This document shows, piece after piece, positions 34,919 to 44,340 of a stretch of DNA of 64,000 nt. The stretch spans positions 186,001 to 250,000 of the forward strand of contig JAQWGK010000050.1 of the NCBI GenBank assembly GCA_029238255.1. The letters are read 5' to 3'. A program made the translations under genes and the position numbers. Numbering within the stretch: position 1 is the first letter of the stretch; each line of letters begins with the position of its first letter. The notes beneath the pieces are model-generated. The model was not told the DNA's origin and did no database searches. It saw only the letters and a list, made by a program, of their open reading frames with translations. The DNA is from Porticoccaceae bacterium (GTDB lineage: Bacteria; Pseudomonadota; Gammaproteobacteria; Pseudomonadales; Porticoccaceae).

Positions 34919-36124
34919 TTAAAACTTCATATTCAACGTCAACCAGACTTTATCGGTATCAGTTGCATGGGTGTCTGCAGAGTAGCTAGCGTATTTAAGC
35001 TGTGCAGACAGGTTTTTATTGATTTTGTAGGTACCGACAATATCCAGTTCCGACCCAAGATCTGCACCGCCTTCGTCTGCGGAGAATTCATGGTAGAAAA
35101 CAACGACGGGGATACCGGAAATTTTACCGGCGACTTTTAAGTAAGTGTCTTCCAGTCCTGTTCCCGGGGTGCCAAGAAATTTATCAGCCCAACCCTGAAA
35201 CTTGTGTAGTGTCGCCAACGGAGTTTTAAAGCCAACGCCCTCGTCACCACCGAGTAGTTCATAACCCAGAGCAACAGTGACTCCACTGACCGGCATACTC
35301 AGTTCAGCCATCAGGTATTCGGTGTCGAATGAGGCTGGGTTGTCAGCATAGTCTGATTGCGAAGCGATACTGGCGGCCAATGTTGCTTTACCGAGTTTGC
35401 CCTTGTAGTCAACACCGTAGGTGCTGGTCGAGTTTGCCGCTGCATTGTCAAAGTCCAACAGGTAGGCATAACCAGTTACTGAGTGTCCTTTAGATGGTGA
35501 GAAAGAGGCTAACAGTGCATGTGAATCAGAACCCCATTGCTTGGCCTGAACGGCGCTGTCCACCGGTCCAAAGATACGATTGACGTTCCAGATATAGCTG
35601 TAGTCAATTTTCACAGAGTTGAGATCCGGCACACTGATAGTCAGTGCATCGTAAGTCTGTTCATTCTGTCTCCAGCCGACACCGCCGACAAAACGCTGAC
35701 CGGCGTGCAGAATACGCTGGCGGCCGACCTTGGCTTTATAGGAAGTGCCTGCATAGCCGACAAAAGCCTGATTGACATCTGTGCCCTTGGGATCGGCGAC
35801 GATCGGGTAGCCAGCCATACCATTGGTCGGCGTCTTGTAGCTTTCGTTACCAATAACGGTGACATTGTCGAACTCGAGTCCAGCGCTAAAGCCATTGTAG
35901 GCCGCTGATTTCCAGGTCAGGCGAGATTTCAGTGTAGAGGCACCGGCATCTTTGTCGATACCGTCCTGGTCAACCATTTCGTAACGGTAGCGGAAAGAGG
36001 TTGAAGCGCTGCCATCGGTGAACATCTGGCTAACACTGGTTGCATCTTCGGCAGAGGTTGCAACAAAAGGCTGCAGGCTGAGAAGCGCAGCTGCAGCGGT
36101 TGAGATGATGCGTGTGTGGTTCAT
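34919..36124 (-). CDS. Outer-membrane porin (alginate-export family) in the nitrate cluster
   Basis: A 401-residue beta-barrel protein with a signal peptide (residues 1-25, cut after ATSA). The body alternates polar and aromatic strands and ends in a phenylalanine (VWLTLNMKF), typical of outer-membrane barrels. Segments such as SFRYRYEMVDQDGI, LKSRLTWKSAAYNGFSAGLEFDNV and KVGRQRILHAGQRFVGGVGWRQN resemble the alginate-export porin family. It has the same promoter and leader design as nrtA and lies before nasT, so it probably lets nitrate or nitrite cross the outer membrane; this substrate is inference. AGGA precedes the ATG. Confidence 0.85.
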   Translation of the reverse strand: MNHTRIISTAAAALLSLQPFVATSAEDATSVSQMFTDGSASTSFRYRYEMVDQDGIDKDAGASTLKSRLTWKSAAYNGFSAGLEFDNVTVIGNESYKTPTNGMAGYPIVADPKGTDVNQAFVGYAGTSYKAKVGRQRILHAGQRFVGGVGWRQNEQTYDALTISVPDLNSVKIDYSYIWNVNRIFGPVDSAVQAKQWGSDSHALLASFSPSKGHSVTGYAYLLDFDNAAANSTSTYGVDYKGKLGKATLAASIASQSDYADNPASFDTEYLMAELSMPVSGVTVALGYELLGGDEGVGFKTPLATLHKFQGWADKFLGTPGTGLEDTYLKVAGKISGIPVVVFYHEFSADEGGADLGSELDIVGTYKINKNLSAQLKYASYSADTHATDTDKVWLTLNMKF

Positions 36125-36153
36125 AGTAAATCCTATTGTGAAAAACTAACGTC

Positions 36154-36205
36154 AAAAAAAAACAAAAAAAAGCCCGTGCGCAACCTTTCGATTGCGCACG
36201 GGCTT
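36154..36205 (-). terminator. Leader terminator of the porin gene
   Basis: On the minus strand a perfect 14-bp stem (AAGCCCGTGCGCAA with TTGCGCACGGGCTT) with an eight-base loop is followed by a long T-run, between the promoter and the porin ATG. It is the counterpart of the nrtA leader terminator but longer in stem. Confidence 0.9.
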
Positions 36206-36229
36206 CGTTACCCAGCAGACTGCAATGTC
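36199..36229 (-). promoter_or_regulatory. ANTAR-type hexaloop hairpins in the porin leader
   Basis: Two hairpins can be drawn: GAC-AUUGCA-GUC (36218-36229) and GGGU-AACGAA-GCCC (within 36199-36214, extended by a U-G pair). Both loops are hexanucleotides with A1 and G4. The second overlaps the 5' arm of the terminator, so it acts as an antiterminator structure. The first stem is only three pairs and begins almost at the predicted start of transcription, so it is the weaker call. Confidence 0.7.
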
Positions 36230-36240
36230 AAAAATCACAA

Positions 36241-36256
36241 TACAATATCCGTGCCA
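36241..36256 (-). promoter_or_regulatory. Sigma-54-like promoter of the porin gene
   Basis: TGGCAC, five bases, then TTGTA on the minus strand, one base away from the TGGCAC-N5-TTGCA form. It would start near 36230, just before the hairpin leader. Upstream, TGGTGC at 36320-36325 is a lone half-site of NtrC type; the other half is poor. Confidence 0.75.
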
Positions 36257-36391
36257 AGCCAATAAAATCAACGACTTAGCTAATTTTGAAGGCTGTAGAG
36301 CAAAGCTTTTGAGACAAGCTGGTGCGGGACTTTTTTATTTGGCTATATCTTGGGGCAGATTTTTGGCCCGCTTTTAATTGCAGGGAGACTG

Positions 36392-38497
36392 CTAAGCCTG
36401 CGCGTATTGCTCGCTGTGACCCAGCCAGCGGGAAATTAATGGTTCTACATTTTCGGGATGCTGTTGCAGAAGCGCCAGAGCGATGGTCTTTACCTCTGGC
36501 AGCATATGGGAATCTCTCTGCAGGTCGGCAATATGAAACTGCATATCGCCAGTTTGTCTGGTGCCCAGCACTTCCCCGGGGCCGCGTATCTCCAGATCCT
36601 TCTCGGCGATCTTAAACCCATCATTGGTCTCGCGCATAATTTTAAGCCGCGCTGCGCTGTTGCCTGATATAGGCGGTTGATAGAGTAAAACACAGTGGCT
36701 GCTCTCGCTGCCGCGCCCAACTCTGCCGCGCAGCTGATGGAGCTGCGAGAGACCGAGACGCTCGGAATTTTCGATAATCATCAGGCTCGCATTGGGTACA
36801 TCAACCCCCACTTCAATCACCGTCGTGGCGACCAGTAAGTTGATTTCGCCATCTTTAAAGGCCTGCATAATCTGAACCTTTTCTTTCGGCTTAAGGCGGC
36901 CGTGAATCAAACCTATAGATAGCTCCGAGAGCATTAATTGCAGCTCTTGAGCAGTTGCTTCGGCGGCCTGAGCTTCGAGCACATCCGACTCTTCAATTAG
37001 TGTGCACACCCAATAGGCCTGACGACCACTGCTGCAGGAGGCGCGTACCCGTTCAATAACATCGTTGCGCCGAAGGTTGTTGAGTACCACTGTTTCGACT
37101 GGCGTGCGGCCGGGTGGTAACTCGTCGATCACCGAGCAGTCGAGATCTGCATAGGCGCTCATGGCCAGTGTTCGCGGAATAGGGGTGGCAGTCATAATTA
37201 GCTGGTGGGGGGTGGAGCCGAGACTCAGGGGGTCGTCGCTGAGATTGGCGCCCTTCTTGCGCAGCGCCAAACGCTGATGCACACCGAAACGGTGCTGCTC
37301 ATCAATAATGGTTAAGCCGAGACTATGAAATTCAACACCTTCCTGAAACAGGGCGTGGGTGCCGATAATAATCTGTGCGCTGCCATCGGCAATAGCGCCG
37401 AGCTGTACTTCTCGCCCCTTGCCTTTGAGCTTTCCGGTCAGCCATGCAATGCGAATACCGAGCGGTTTTAGCCAGGTTTCGAAATTTACTCGGTGTTGTT
37501 CGGCGAGAATTTCAGTGGGCGCCATCAACGCTGCCTGCATACCATTGGCAATTGCCTGCACTGCGGCGAGGGCCGCGACCACGGTCTTGCCCGAGCCAAC
37601 ATCGCCCTGTACCAATCGCAGCATGGGTAGCGGCTGGCTGATATCAGCACTGATTTCTGCGGCGACTCGCTGCTGGGCGCCGGTCAATGAAAATGGCAGC
37701 TGCTCGAGGAAGCGCTTGCTGGCACCTTTATCGGGAGCCAGTGCCGGAGCTTCCTGCTGCTGAATCTTTTGTCGCAGCCGCAGCAGACTTAAATGATGGG
37801 CGATTAATTCTTCCGCAGCGAGCCGCTGCTGGGCTGGATGTTCCCCCTCTGCCAGCAGGTTTAGTGCGGTTCCCGGTGGCGGGTTGTGCAGCAGACGCAG
37901 GGCATCGACCAGCGAGTAGGACAATGTCTGATTGCCGAGATCGGCGGGCAGCCAGTCGGTTAGCTGATGGCTGTCCAGACGCTGCAGCGCCTGACCGCAG
38001 AGATCGCGAATACGCTGCTGAGTAACACCTTCGGTTGCCGGATAGATAGGGGTCAGGGTTTCTGCCAATGCCTGAGGCTTGGCTTGATTGAGATGCTGGT
38101 ATTCCGGATGGTACATTTCCAGACCGGCTTTGCCGCGCCGCACTTCACCGAAACAGCGCAGCTGGGTTCCCGCTTGCAGGCTCTGTTGCTGGGCCTGATT
38201 AAAGTGGAAGAAGCGCAGGGTGATAATGCCGCTGTGGTCCTGAATTCGACAGACCAGACTGCGACGGCGGCCATAGACCACATCAGAGGCTTTTATCTCC
38301 CCTTCAATTACCACTTCGGTGAGGGGTTGGATACCGCCAATCGGGGTAATTTTGGTGCGGTCTATATAGCGCAGTGGCAGGTGGAAAAGTAAATCCTGAA
38401 CGCTGTGTAAGCCGAGCTTCTGAAGTTTTAACGACAGCTGCGGGCCCACGCCGCGAAGTTTGTCGACACCGGTCTCGTGGAGAGCGCTTACCGCCAT
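36392..38497 (-). CDS. recG: ATP-dependent DNA helicase RecG
   Basis: A 701-residue helicase that reverses stalled replication forks and processes recombination intermediates. The N-terminal wedge/OB domain (LRGVGPQLSLKLQKLG opening; LPLRYIDRT) is followed by superfamily 2 motifs: Walker A LVQGDVGSGKTVVAA (about residue 300), DEQHRFG (about 400), MTATPIPRTLA (about 440), and motif VI QLRGRVGRG (about 595), with VLGTRQTGDMQF near the end. Length matches RecG. The gene is monocistronic by position, downstream of the porin region only on the other side of 136 bp. Confidence 0.96.
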   Translation of the reverse strand: MAVSALHETGVDKLRGVGPQLSLKLQKLGLHSVQDLLFHLPLRYIDRTKITPIGGIQPLTEVVIEGEIKASDVVYGRRRSLVCRIQDHSGIITLRFFHFNQAQQQSLQAGTQLRCFGEVRRGKAGLEMYHPEYQHLNQAKPQALAETLTPIYPATEGVTQQRIRDLCGQALQRLDSHQLTDWLPADLGNQTLSYSLVDALRLLHNPPPGTALNLLAEGEHPAQQRLAAEELIAHHLSLLRLRQKIQQQEAPALAPDKGASKRFLEQLPFSLTGAQQRVAAEISADISQPLPMLRLVQGDVGSGKTVVAALAAVQAIANGMQAALMAPTEILAEQHRVNFETWLKPLGIRIAWLTGKLKGKGREVQLGAIADGSAQIIIGTHALFQEGVEFHSLGLTIIDEQHRFGVHQRLALRKKGANLSDDPLSLGSTPHQLIMTATPIPRTLAMSAYADLDCSVIDELPPGRTPVETVVLNNLRRNDVIERVRASCSSGRQAYWVCTLIEESDVLEAQAAEATAQELQLMLSELSIGLIHGRLKPKEKVQIMQAFKDGEINLLVATTVIEVGVDVPNASLMIIENSERLGLSQLHQLRGRVGRGSESSHCVLLYQPPISGNSAARLKIMRETNDGFKIAEKDLEIRGPGEVLGTRQTGDMQFHIADLQRDSHMLPEVKTIALALLQQHPENVEPLISRWLGHSEQYAQA

Positions 38498-38754
38498 TAG
38501 TTAAGGGTGATCCGAGATAAATTACTGCCGTAAGTAGTCTGACAAAGGCTTACGCTCAGAGGTGGTATCAGTTTTTTAACTCCTAGACAGGCTATACTGC
38601 GCGCTGCTTGCCTTAATAAATAGCCTGCGGCAACCTTGCCGAAAATGTGCGGCTGGGCGAGTGGGGCTTCATAGCGAAGTTCGGTGAGTGTCATTGAAAC
38701 AGCCTCTGGACAGAGCGTAATAATAGCCAAATTAGATTAAATGGGAAACGTCGA

Positions 38755-39597
38755 TTGAAAATTTTATTAGCAGGCTGTGGTGATATTGGCTGTCGTACTG
38801 GGTTACAGCTCGCACCGCAGTTCGAATGTTTTGGGATGAAGCGCAATCCTCAAAATTTACCGGACTCTATTCGTCCTGTGACTGGCAGCCTTACCGATCT
38901 CGATCGTTTGCAGGAGGTTTTGGCTGAGGGGTTCGATGTGATTGTAGTGACCCTAACGCCGGGTGCATTTACTCCGGAAGCCTACCAAAAATCCTATGTG
39001 GATGGCGCGGCAACCCTCGCCACTGCCATTGATAAGTCGGAACATAAACCGCGTCTGGTTATCTGGGTTTCCAGTACCAGCGTGTATGGGGATAATCAGG
39101 GTGCCTGGGTCGATGAGCAGTCGGTGACGGAACCGCTATCATTTTCCGGAAAGTTATTATTGCAGGCAGAAGAGCATATTGGCGCACTGCCCTGCGCTTC
39201 AATTATTGTCAGATTTTCTGGTATCTATGGCCCCGGCCGCACCCGTATGCTGGGTCAGATATTGGCTGGCAAAGGCCGTCCGGCTGAGCCTCAACAGTGG
39301 AGTAACCGCATTCACAGTGATGACTGTGCCGGGGTTTTGGCCCATCTAATTCGCTGTTTTGAAAAGGGTGAGCAGCTCGATAGTCTATATGTGGCGACCG
39401 ATTGTGCGCCGGTGACTCAGCATGATCTGCGTATTTGGTTGGCACAGCAGTTGGAGGTTGAGTTGCAGGATGAGATTGTGAAGCAGAAGGCGATTCGCCG
39501 CTGTAGTAACCAGCGGCTTTTAGACAGTGGCTATCAGTTTACTTACCCGGGGTATAAAGAGGGTTATCAATCTTTGATTGATGCGCTGCCTGAATAA
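38755..39597 (+). CDS. NAD-dependent epimerase/short-chain dehydrogenase-like protein
   Basis: A 280-residue extended-SDR-like protein of the YeeZ type. The N-terminal LLAGCGDIGCRTGLQL segment is a Rossmann glycine motif of the GxGxxG kind, VSSTSVYG carries the active-site-region Ser/Tyr, and YGPGRTRMLGQI and RIHSDDCAGVL are typical of this subgroup. The substrate is unknown. The start is TTG with GGGA eight bases upstream; an ATG fourteen bases earlier is out of frame and stops at once. It converges on ridA with seven bases between stops. Confidence 0.82.
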   Translation: MKILLAGCGDIGCRTGLQLAPQFECFGMKRNPQNLPDSIRPVTGSLTDLDRLQEVLAEGFDVIVVTLTPGAFTPEAYQKSYVDGAATLATAIDKSEHKPRLVIWVSSTSVYGDNQGAWVDEQSVTEPLSFSGKLLLQAEEHIGALPCASIIVRFSGIYGPGRTRMLGQILAGKGRPAEPQQWSNRIHSDDCAGVLAHLIRCFEKGEQLDSLYVATDCAPVTQHDLRIWLAQQLEVELQDEIVKQKAIRRCSNQRLLDSGYQFTYPGYKEGYQSLIDALPE

Positions 39598-39603
39598 CTC
39601 TTC

Positions 39604-39987
39604 TTAAATAACTACGATCCCATCCATCTCTACCTGCGCGCCCTTGGGTAATTCTTTAACACCAATTGCTGCGCGAGCCGGGAATGGCTGCTGAAAATAT
39701 TCTGCCATAACCTCATTGACCGCAGTAAAGTTGCTTAGGTCGGTGAGGAAGATATTCAGTTTTACTATATTGCCAAGATCGCCGCCAGACGCTGCGCAGA
39801 CCGCGCTGAGATTATCAAAAACCTGACGAATATTAGCCTTGATATCACCGTCTATCAGTTCCATGGTCTGGGGATCGAGAGGGATCTGTCCAGACAGGTA
39901 AACAGTATTGTTGACCTTAACTGCCTGAGAGTAAGTGCCTATGGCAGCGGGGGCATTGTCAGTGTGAATTACGGCTTTATTGGTCAC
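39604..39987 (-). CDS. ridA: 2-iminobutanoate/2-iminopropanoate deaminase
   Basis: A 127-residue RidA (YjgF) family protein that hydrolyses reactive imine intermediates released by PLP enzymes. Family motifs visible are [26 protein letters not shown], and [26 protein letters not shown], containing the conserved Arg and Glu. I use the GTG at 39987 with GGAG six bases upstream, giving the usual length; a TTG at 39999 is less likely. It follows spoT by 21 bp at the end of gmk-rpoZ-spoT-ridA. Confidence 0.93.
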   Translation of the reverse strand: MTNKAVIHTDNAPAAIGTYSQAVKVNNTVYLSGQIPLDPQTMELIDGDIKANIRQVFDNLSAVCAASGGDLGNIVKLNIFLTDLSNFTAVNEVMAEYFQQPFPARAAIGVKELPKGAQVEMDGIVVI

Positions 39988-40008
39988 GGTAGTCTCCAAT
40001 GTTGGTCA

Positions 40009-42123
40009 TTAATTTTTAACGCGGTGGATACGGCGCACATGTTTTAAGCCGCGGGCGCGTCTGAGAATATCTGCCAGATGAATACGGTCGCGTACGGTCA
40101 GTACTACGTCGACAACACTGGTAAAGGCATCTTTTTCATCGACGCTAATATGTTCAATAGTGGCATCGGCTTCGGTCATTCGCGATGCGAGGGCGGCAAT
40201 AAAGCCGCGCTCCGGTGTGATCTCAACTTTGAGTTCAACCGGGAACTCACCGCGCACTGTACTCGACCAGGTCAGGGGCATACATTTTTCAGGATTGTTA
40301 CGTATTTCCACCAGATTGCGACAGGACTCGTGGTGGATAACCAACCCCTTACCCGGAGAGATATGACCGAAAATAGGATCGCCGGGTATCGGGTGACAGC
40401 AGCGGGCGTACTGCAGCAATAGGCCGTCAGAGGCATCGATAACCACTGGCAGAGTCGAGTTTTTGTTCTCTTCACTGACCTTGCGTTTTGAGGCTGGTAC
40501 CAACAGGTTGGCTACCGCAAAGGGTACTCGGTTACCGAGACCAATCTGCTGCAAAACATATTCAAAGGTAGAGGCGCCGGTCTCTTTAAGAAGGCCTTTG
40601 ATCTGAGACTTCTTAAGTTTATTGTAATTGGTTCCCAAGCGGCTGAGAGACTGGTCGAGCAGGCGTTTGCCGAGATCCACCGATTCATCATGCTGCTGGT
40701 GCTTGAGGAAGTGGCGAATCGCACTGCGCGCTTTGGCGCTGACCACAAAGTTTAACCAACTTGGATTTGGCTGCGCTTCTTCGGCGCTGATAATCTCAAC
40801 TTTCTGACCACTCTGCAGCTGTTCCGAGAGAGGTGTTAGCTGCCCGTCTACGCGGCAGGCAATACAGCTGTTGCCCAGTCCGGTGTGCACCGAGTAGGCG
40901 AAATCGATAGGCGTAGCGCCGGAGGGCAGTTCGACAATATTGCCCTTGGGGGTAAAGACATAGACTTCGTCGGGAAATAGATCTGCCTTTACATGCTCGA
41001 GGAATTCCAGTGAGTCGCCGGCCTGCAGTTGCATATCGAGCAGACCCTGAACCCATCGGGCGGCGCGGCGCTGATTGACGTCGGCGCTCTGGTGACCGGT
41101 TTTATATTCCCAGTGAGCGGCGATGCCGTAGCTGGCCATGGCCTCCATTTCGACGGTGCGGATCTGCACTTCGATAACCACCCCGTGCATCCCGACCAAT
41201 ACAGTGTGCAGAGACTGGTAGCCATTGGCTTTGGGAATGGCGATATAGTCTTTAAATTCGCCGGGCACTGGCTTGAAAAGGTTGTGCATCATGCCGAGGA
41301 TTCGGTAGCAGTCATCAACGCTGTTGACGATCAGGCGAAAGGCGAATACATCCATAATGTCACGGAACGAGCGATGTTTTTCGCGCATCTTGCGGTAGAT
41401 GCTCCAGAGATGCTTTTCGCGACTCTTTACGGTAGCTTCCACAGCTTCATTATCGAGACGTATTTCAATTGCTTGATGAATTTCAGTAACAATCTCTTTG
41501 CGATTCTTTTTCGCTGCTTTCATGGCCTCGCGCAAACGCCGGTGGCGCAGCGGATACATGGCGGCAAAGCCGAGGTCTTCGAGTTCAAGACGAATATCAT
41601 TGATACCCAGACGCTGGGCGATCGGTGCATAAATATCGAGGGTTTCGCGGGCAATACGTCGGCGTTTGGCCGGAGCTAAAACCCCGAGGGTGCGCATATT
41701 GTGCAGTCGGTCGGCGAGCTTCACCAGCACCACGCGAATATCTCGCGACATGGCCAGAGTCATTTTCTGGAAACTCTCTGCCTGCTGATGGGCTTTTGAT
41801 TCAAACTCAATTTCGGTGAGTTTGCTCACTCCGTCAACCAGATCGGCGACTGGGCGACCAAAGCGACGACTTATCTGGCCTTTGGTTACGCCAGTGTCTT
41901 CGATAACGTCGTGAAGCATGGCGGCCATCAGGCTTTCATGGTCCATACGCATATCAGCGAGGATATGGGCAACGGCTAAGGGGTGGGAAATATAGGCATC
42001 ACCACTCTGGCGCATCTGGCCTTCGTGGCATTTCTCGGCAAATCGGTAGGCGCGCTCTACGCGGCTGACTTCTTTAGCTTCGAGATAGAAAGAGAGTTTA
42101 TCTAACAGTAAGCGCAGCGCCAA
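40009..42123 (-). CDS. spoT: Bifunctional (p)ppGpp synthetase/hydrolase SpoT
   Basis: A 704-residue Rel/Spo family protein. In order: HD hydrolase domain (HPLAVAHILADM and MLHDVIEDTGVTK, about residues 45-80), synthetase domain (DIMDVFAFRLIV, FKDYIAIPKANGYQSLHT and VEVQIRT-like VIEVQIRTVEMEAMASYGIAAHWEYK, about 255-345), TGS domain (VYVFTPKGNIVELPSGATPIDFAYSVHTG, about 395), a zinc-finger-type CCHPIPGD segment (about 580) and a C-terminal ACT domain. The first base is a TTG start with GGGAGAG upstream. It follows rpoZ by 28 bp. Both activity domains look intact, as in SpoT. Confidence 0.95.
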   Translation of the reverse strand: MALRLLLDKLSFYLEAKEVSRVERAYRFAEKCHEGQMRQSGDAYISHPLAVAHILADMRMDHESLMAAMLHDVIEDTGVTKGQISRRFGRPVADLVDGVSKLTEIEFESKAHQQAESFQKMTLAMSRDIRVVLVKLADRLHNMRTLGVLAPAKRRRIARETLDIYAPIAQRLGINDIRLELEDLGFAAMYPLRHRRLREAMKAAKKNRKEIVTEIHQAIEIRLDNEAVEATVKSREKHLWSIYRKMREKHRSFRDIMDVFAFRLIVNSVDDCYRILGMMHNLFKPVPGEFKDYIAIPKANGYQSLHTVLVGMHGVVIEVQIRTVEMEAMASYGIAAHWEYKTGHQSADVNQRRAARWVQGLLDMQLQAGDSLEFLEHVKADLFPDEVYVFTPKGNIVELPSGATPIDFAYSVHTGLGNSCIACRVDGQLTPLSEQLQSGQKVEIISAEEAQPNPSWLNFVVSAKARSAIRHFLKHQQHDESVDLGKRLLDQSLSRLGTNYNKLKKSQIKGLLKETGASTFEYVLQQIGLGNRVPFAVANLLVPASKRKVSEENKNSTLPVVIDASDGLLLQYARCCHPIPGDPIFGHISPGKGLVIHHESCRNLVEIRNNPEKCMPLTWSSTVRGEFPVELKVEITPERGFIAALASRMTEADATIEHISVDEKDAFTSVVDVVLTVRDRIHLADILRRARGLKHVRRIHRVKN

Positions 42124-42151
42124 AAAACTCTCTCCCTGGTGTTATCGAGCC

Positions 42152-42481
42152 TTAGATGGACGGCTCTTGAGGAGGTTCTGATGCTTGTAACGCTTCAACA
42201 ATTGCCTCGGCGGCAGCGTCAGCAGCAGTGACTTCACCGCCTTCTTCAGCATCTGCATCGACAATCTCATAGTCCTGACGAACTTCATTGAGGATATCCG
42301 CAGTGACCAAACCTTCTTCAATTTCGCGCAGGGCGATAACCGTAGGCTTATCGTTTTCTTCCGGAACCAGTGCAGGACGATTTTCGGTAGCAATCTGACG
42401 GGCGCGCTTGGAGCCAACCATAACCAGTTCAAAACGATTATCAACGTGATCCAAACAATCTTCTACAGTAATTCGAGCCAT
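42152..42481 (-). CDS. rpoZ: RNA polymerase omega subunit
   Basis: A 109-residue small RNA polymerase subunit that helps assemble beta-prime. The family pattern is complete: [20 protein letters not shown], then SKRARQI and [13 protein letters not shown]. Length is slightly above E. coli RpoZ (91). The C-terminal 40 residues are acidic and alanine-rich. GGTGGA precedes the ATG. It lies between gmk and spoT, the usual arrangement. Confidence 0.96.
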   Translation of the reverse strand: MARITVEDCLDHVDNRFELVMVGSKRARQIATENRPALVPEENDKPTVIALREIEEGLVTADILNEVRQDYEIVDADAEEGGEVTAADAAAEAIVEALQASEPPQEPSI

Positions 42482-42610
42482 TTTATATCCACCGGGGTAA
42501 AAAAATTTAATCTAAATTTGATCGATTAGTGCAACGAAATGTTGCTGAGTCGCCCAGTTTACCTAAAGCGAGGAGTTACGACAATAAAGTTGCGATAAAT
42601 AAGCTTTATG

Positions 42611-42633
42611 CCGCCGAAAAAGGTTTTCGGCGG
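42611..42633. terminator. Perfect hairpin between gmk and rpoZ
   Basis: CCGCCGAAAA pairs with TTTTCGGCGG (10 bp) around a three-base loop. It sits 51 bp after the gmk stop on the minus strand with no T-run after it, so it may partly terminate or protect the gmk message. The 202-bp gap shows no other gene. Confidence 0.6.
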
Positions 42634-42683
42634 CGGTTAGCTAAAGTCAGCGACAGTCGGTTAAATAGGGCTTCAAAAGCTGA

Positions 42684-43343
<660 letters not shown>

Positions 43344-43385
43344 TTAGCGGAAAAAATATGCCAGATGCCGCGCTTTTCGAATAGC

Positions 43386-44240
43386 TTATTTTTCCAGTTC
43401 CCGGGGATCAAAAATCTGATTTAAGACACCCGCAAGACGAATACCTGCCATTAGCAAGCGTTTCTCAATAATAGGTTTATTGCGATTGATATAGTCTTGG
43501 GTGATGGGGGTCGACTTTTTTTCTTTAAGCGTTGGCGGAGGCGTTTTCAGGCCAAATTCATAGACCTGCGGGCGCAGCATTTTGGACTCTGCGGCCCAGT
43601 CTAAAAAGCTATCTTGCTGCCAGAGCTTTATCTGCTTTTCGCTGGCCTGATCGAGTCGCGCCACATAGTCTTCGACGCTTAGTTTTGCCACGCCAAGCAA
43701 TCCACTGTCCCAGACCCAGTGGAGATTTCTGCGTTTGTTCTGCTTTAGCCATTTTACAGAGATGCTATTACCACCCCGATCAGCCTGTCGACCCACATGC
43801 AGTGGCTGATGAATATCGCCGACAAAATGGATAAAAAAGGATAGCGCTTGAATACGGGTTTCCTTGGGAAGTTCAGGGTTTTGCAGTTGCTGATAAAACT
43901 GATTCAGTGCGCTCAATAGATCGCCCTTTGGGCTGCGCTTTAGGGCTTCAAACTCAGGGCTATCGAAATGTTGATGGTCTGAGATATTTATATAGTGCCA
44001 GTATTTGGATTTCCTCCACTTTGGAATGCCACGAATTTTATCGGGCCACAGCGAAAGTTCGGATAGGTCGGCATCCTCAGTCATGACCTTAAGCGCCTGA
44101 GTGGTTTTGTCACTGAGATGATTTTCTGCAATTCTGCTGATAATGCGATGGCCATCCGCACCAAAGGCCAGGGCCTGATGGCTGAAAATTGCGAGACAGA
44201 TAATGCCGATGTAAGTGAGTGTGCACTTTCGATTTAGCAT
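43386..44240 (-). CDS. S1/P1 family nuclease, exported
   Basis: A 284-residue zinc nuclease with a signal peptide (residues 1-25, cut after ALA). The mature enzyme opens FGADGHRIISRIAENHLS; S1/P1 enzymes normally start with Trp, whose N-terminal amine binds zinc, and here a Phe takes that position. Other zinc-ligand motifs are KYWHYINISDHQH, SFFIHFVGDIHQPLHVGR and NLHWVWDSGLL. Such enzymes cut single-stranded DNA/RNA outside the cytoplasm, often to scavenge phosphate and nucleosides. It lies between gmk and yicC on the same strand, an unusual insertion in that gene order. Confidence 0.87.
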   Translation of the reverse strand: MLNRKCTLTYIGIICLAIFSHQALAFGADGHRIISRIAENHLSDKTTQALKVMTEDADLSELSLWPDKIRGIPKWRKSKYWHYINISDHQHFDSPEFEALKRSPKGDLLSALNQFYQQLQNPELPKETRIQALSFFIHFVGDIHQPLHVGRQADRGGNSISVKWLKQNKRRNLHWVWDSGLLGVAKLSVEDYVARLDQASEKQIKLWQQDSFLDWAAESKMLRPQVYEFGLKTPPPTLKEKKSTPITQDYINRNKPIIEKRLLMAGIRLAGVLNQIFDPRELEK

Positions 44241-44340
44241 ATTTAAATCAACTATTTATAAGTTTTAAAGAAGCCTTATTAATACAGGCTTCTTGTTTTA
44301 TAAACTCTTCCCCACGCAAGCGCTGTTTATGCCGAGGCGT

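Noticed and set aside
36311-36325. NtrC site upstream of the porin promoter
   Set aside because: Only one half (TGGTGC) fits; the other half matches poorly, so it is not listed as a feature.
38497-38730. Open reading frame of 77 codons on the minus strand directly upstream of recG
   Set aside because: No recognisable domain and no clear ribosome binding site; it lies in the upstream region of the plus-strand epimerase-like gene. I could not support it as a gene.
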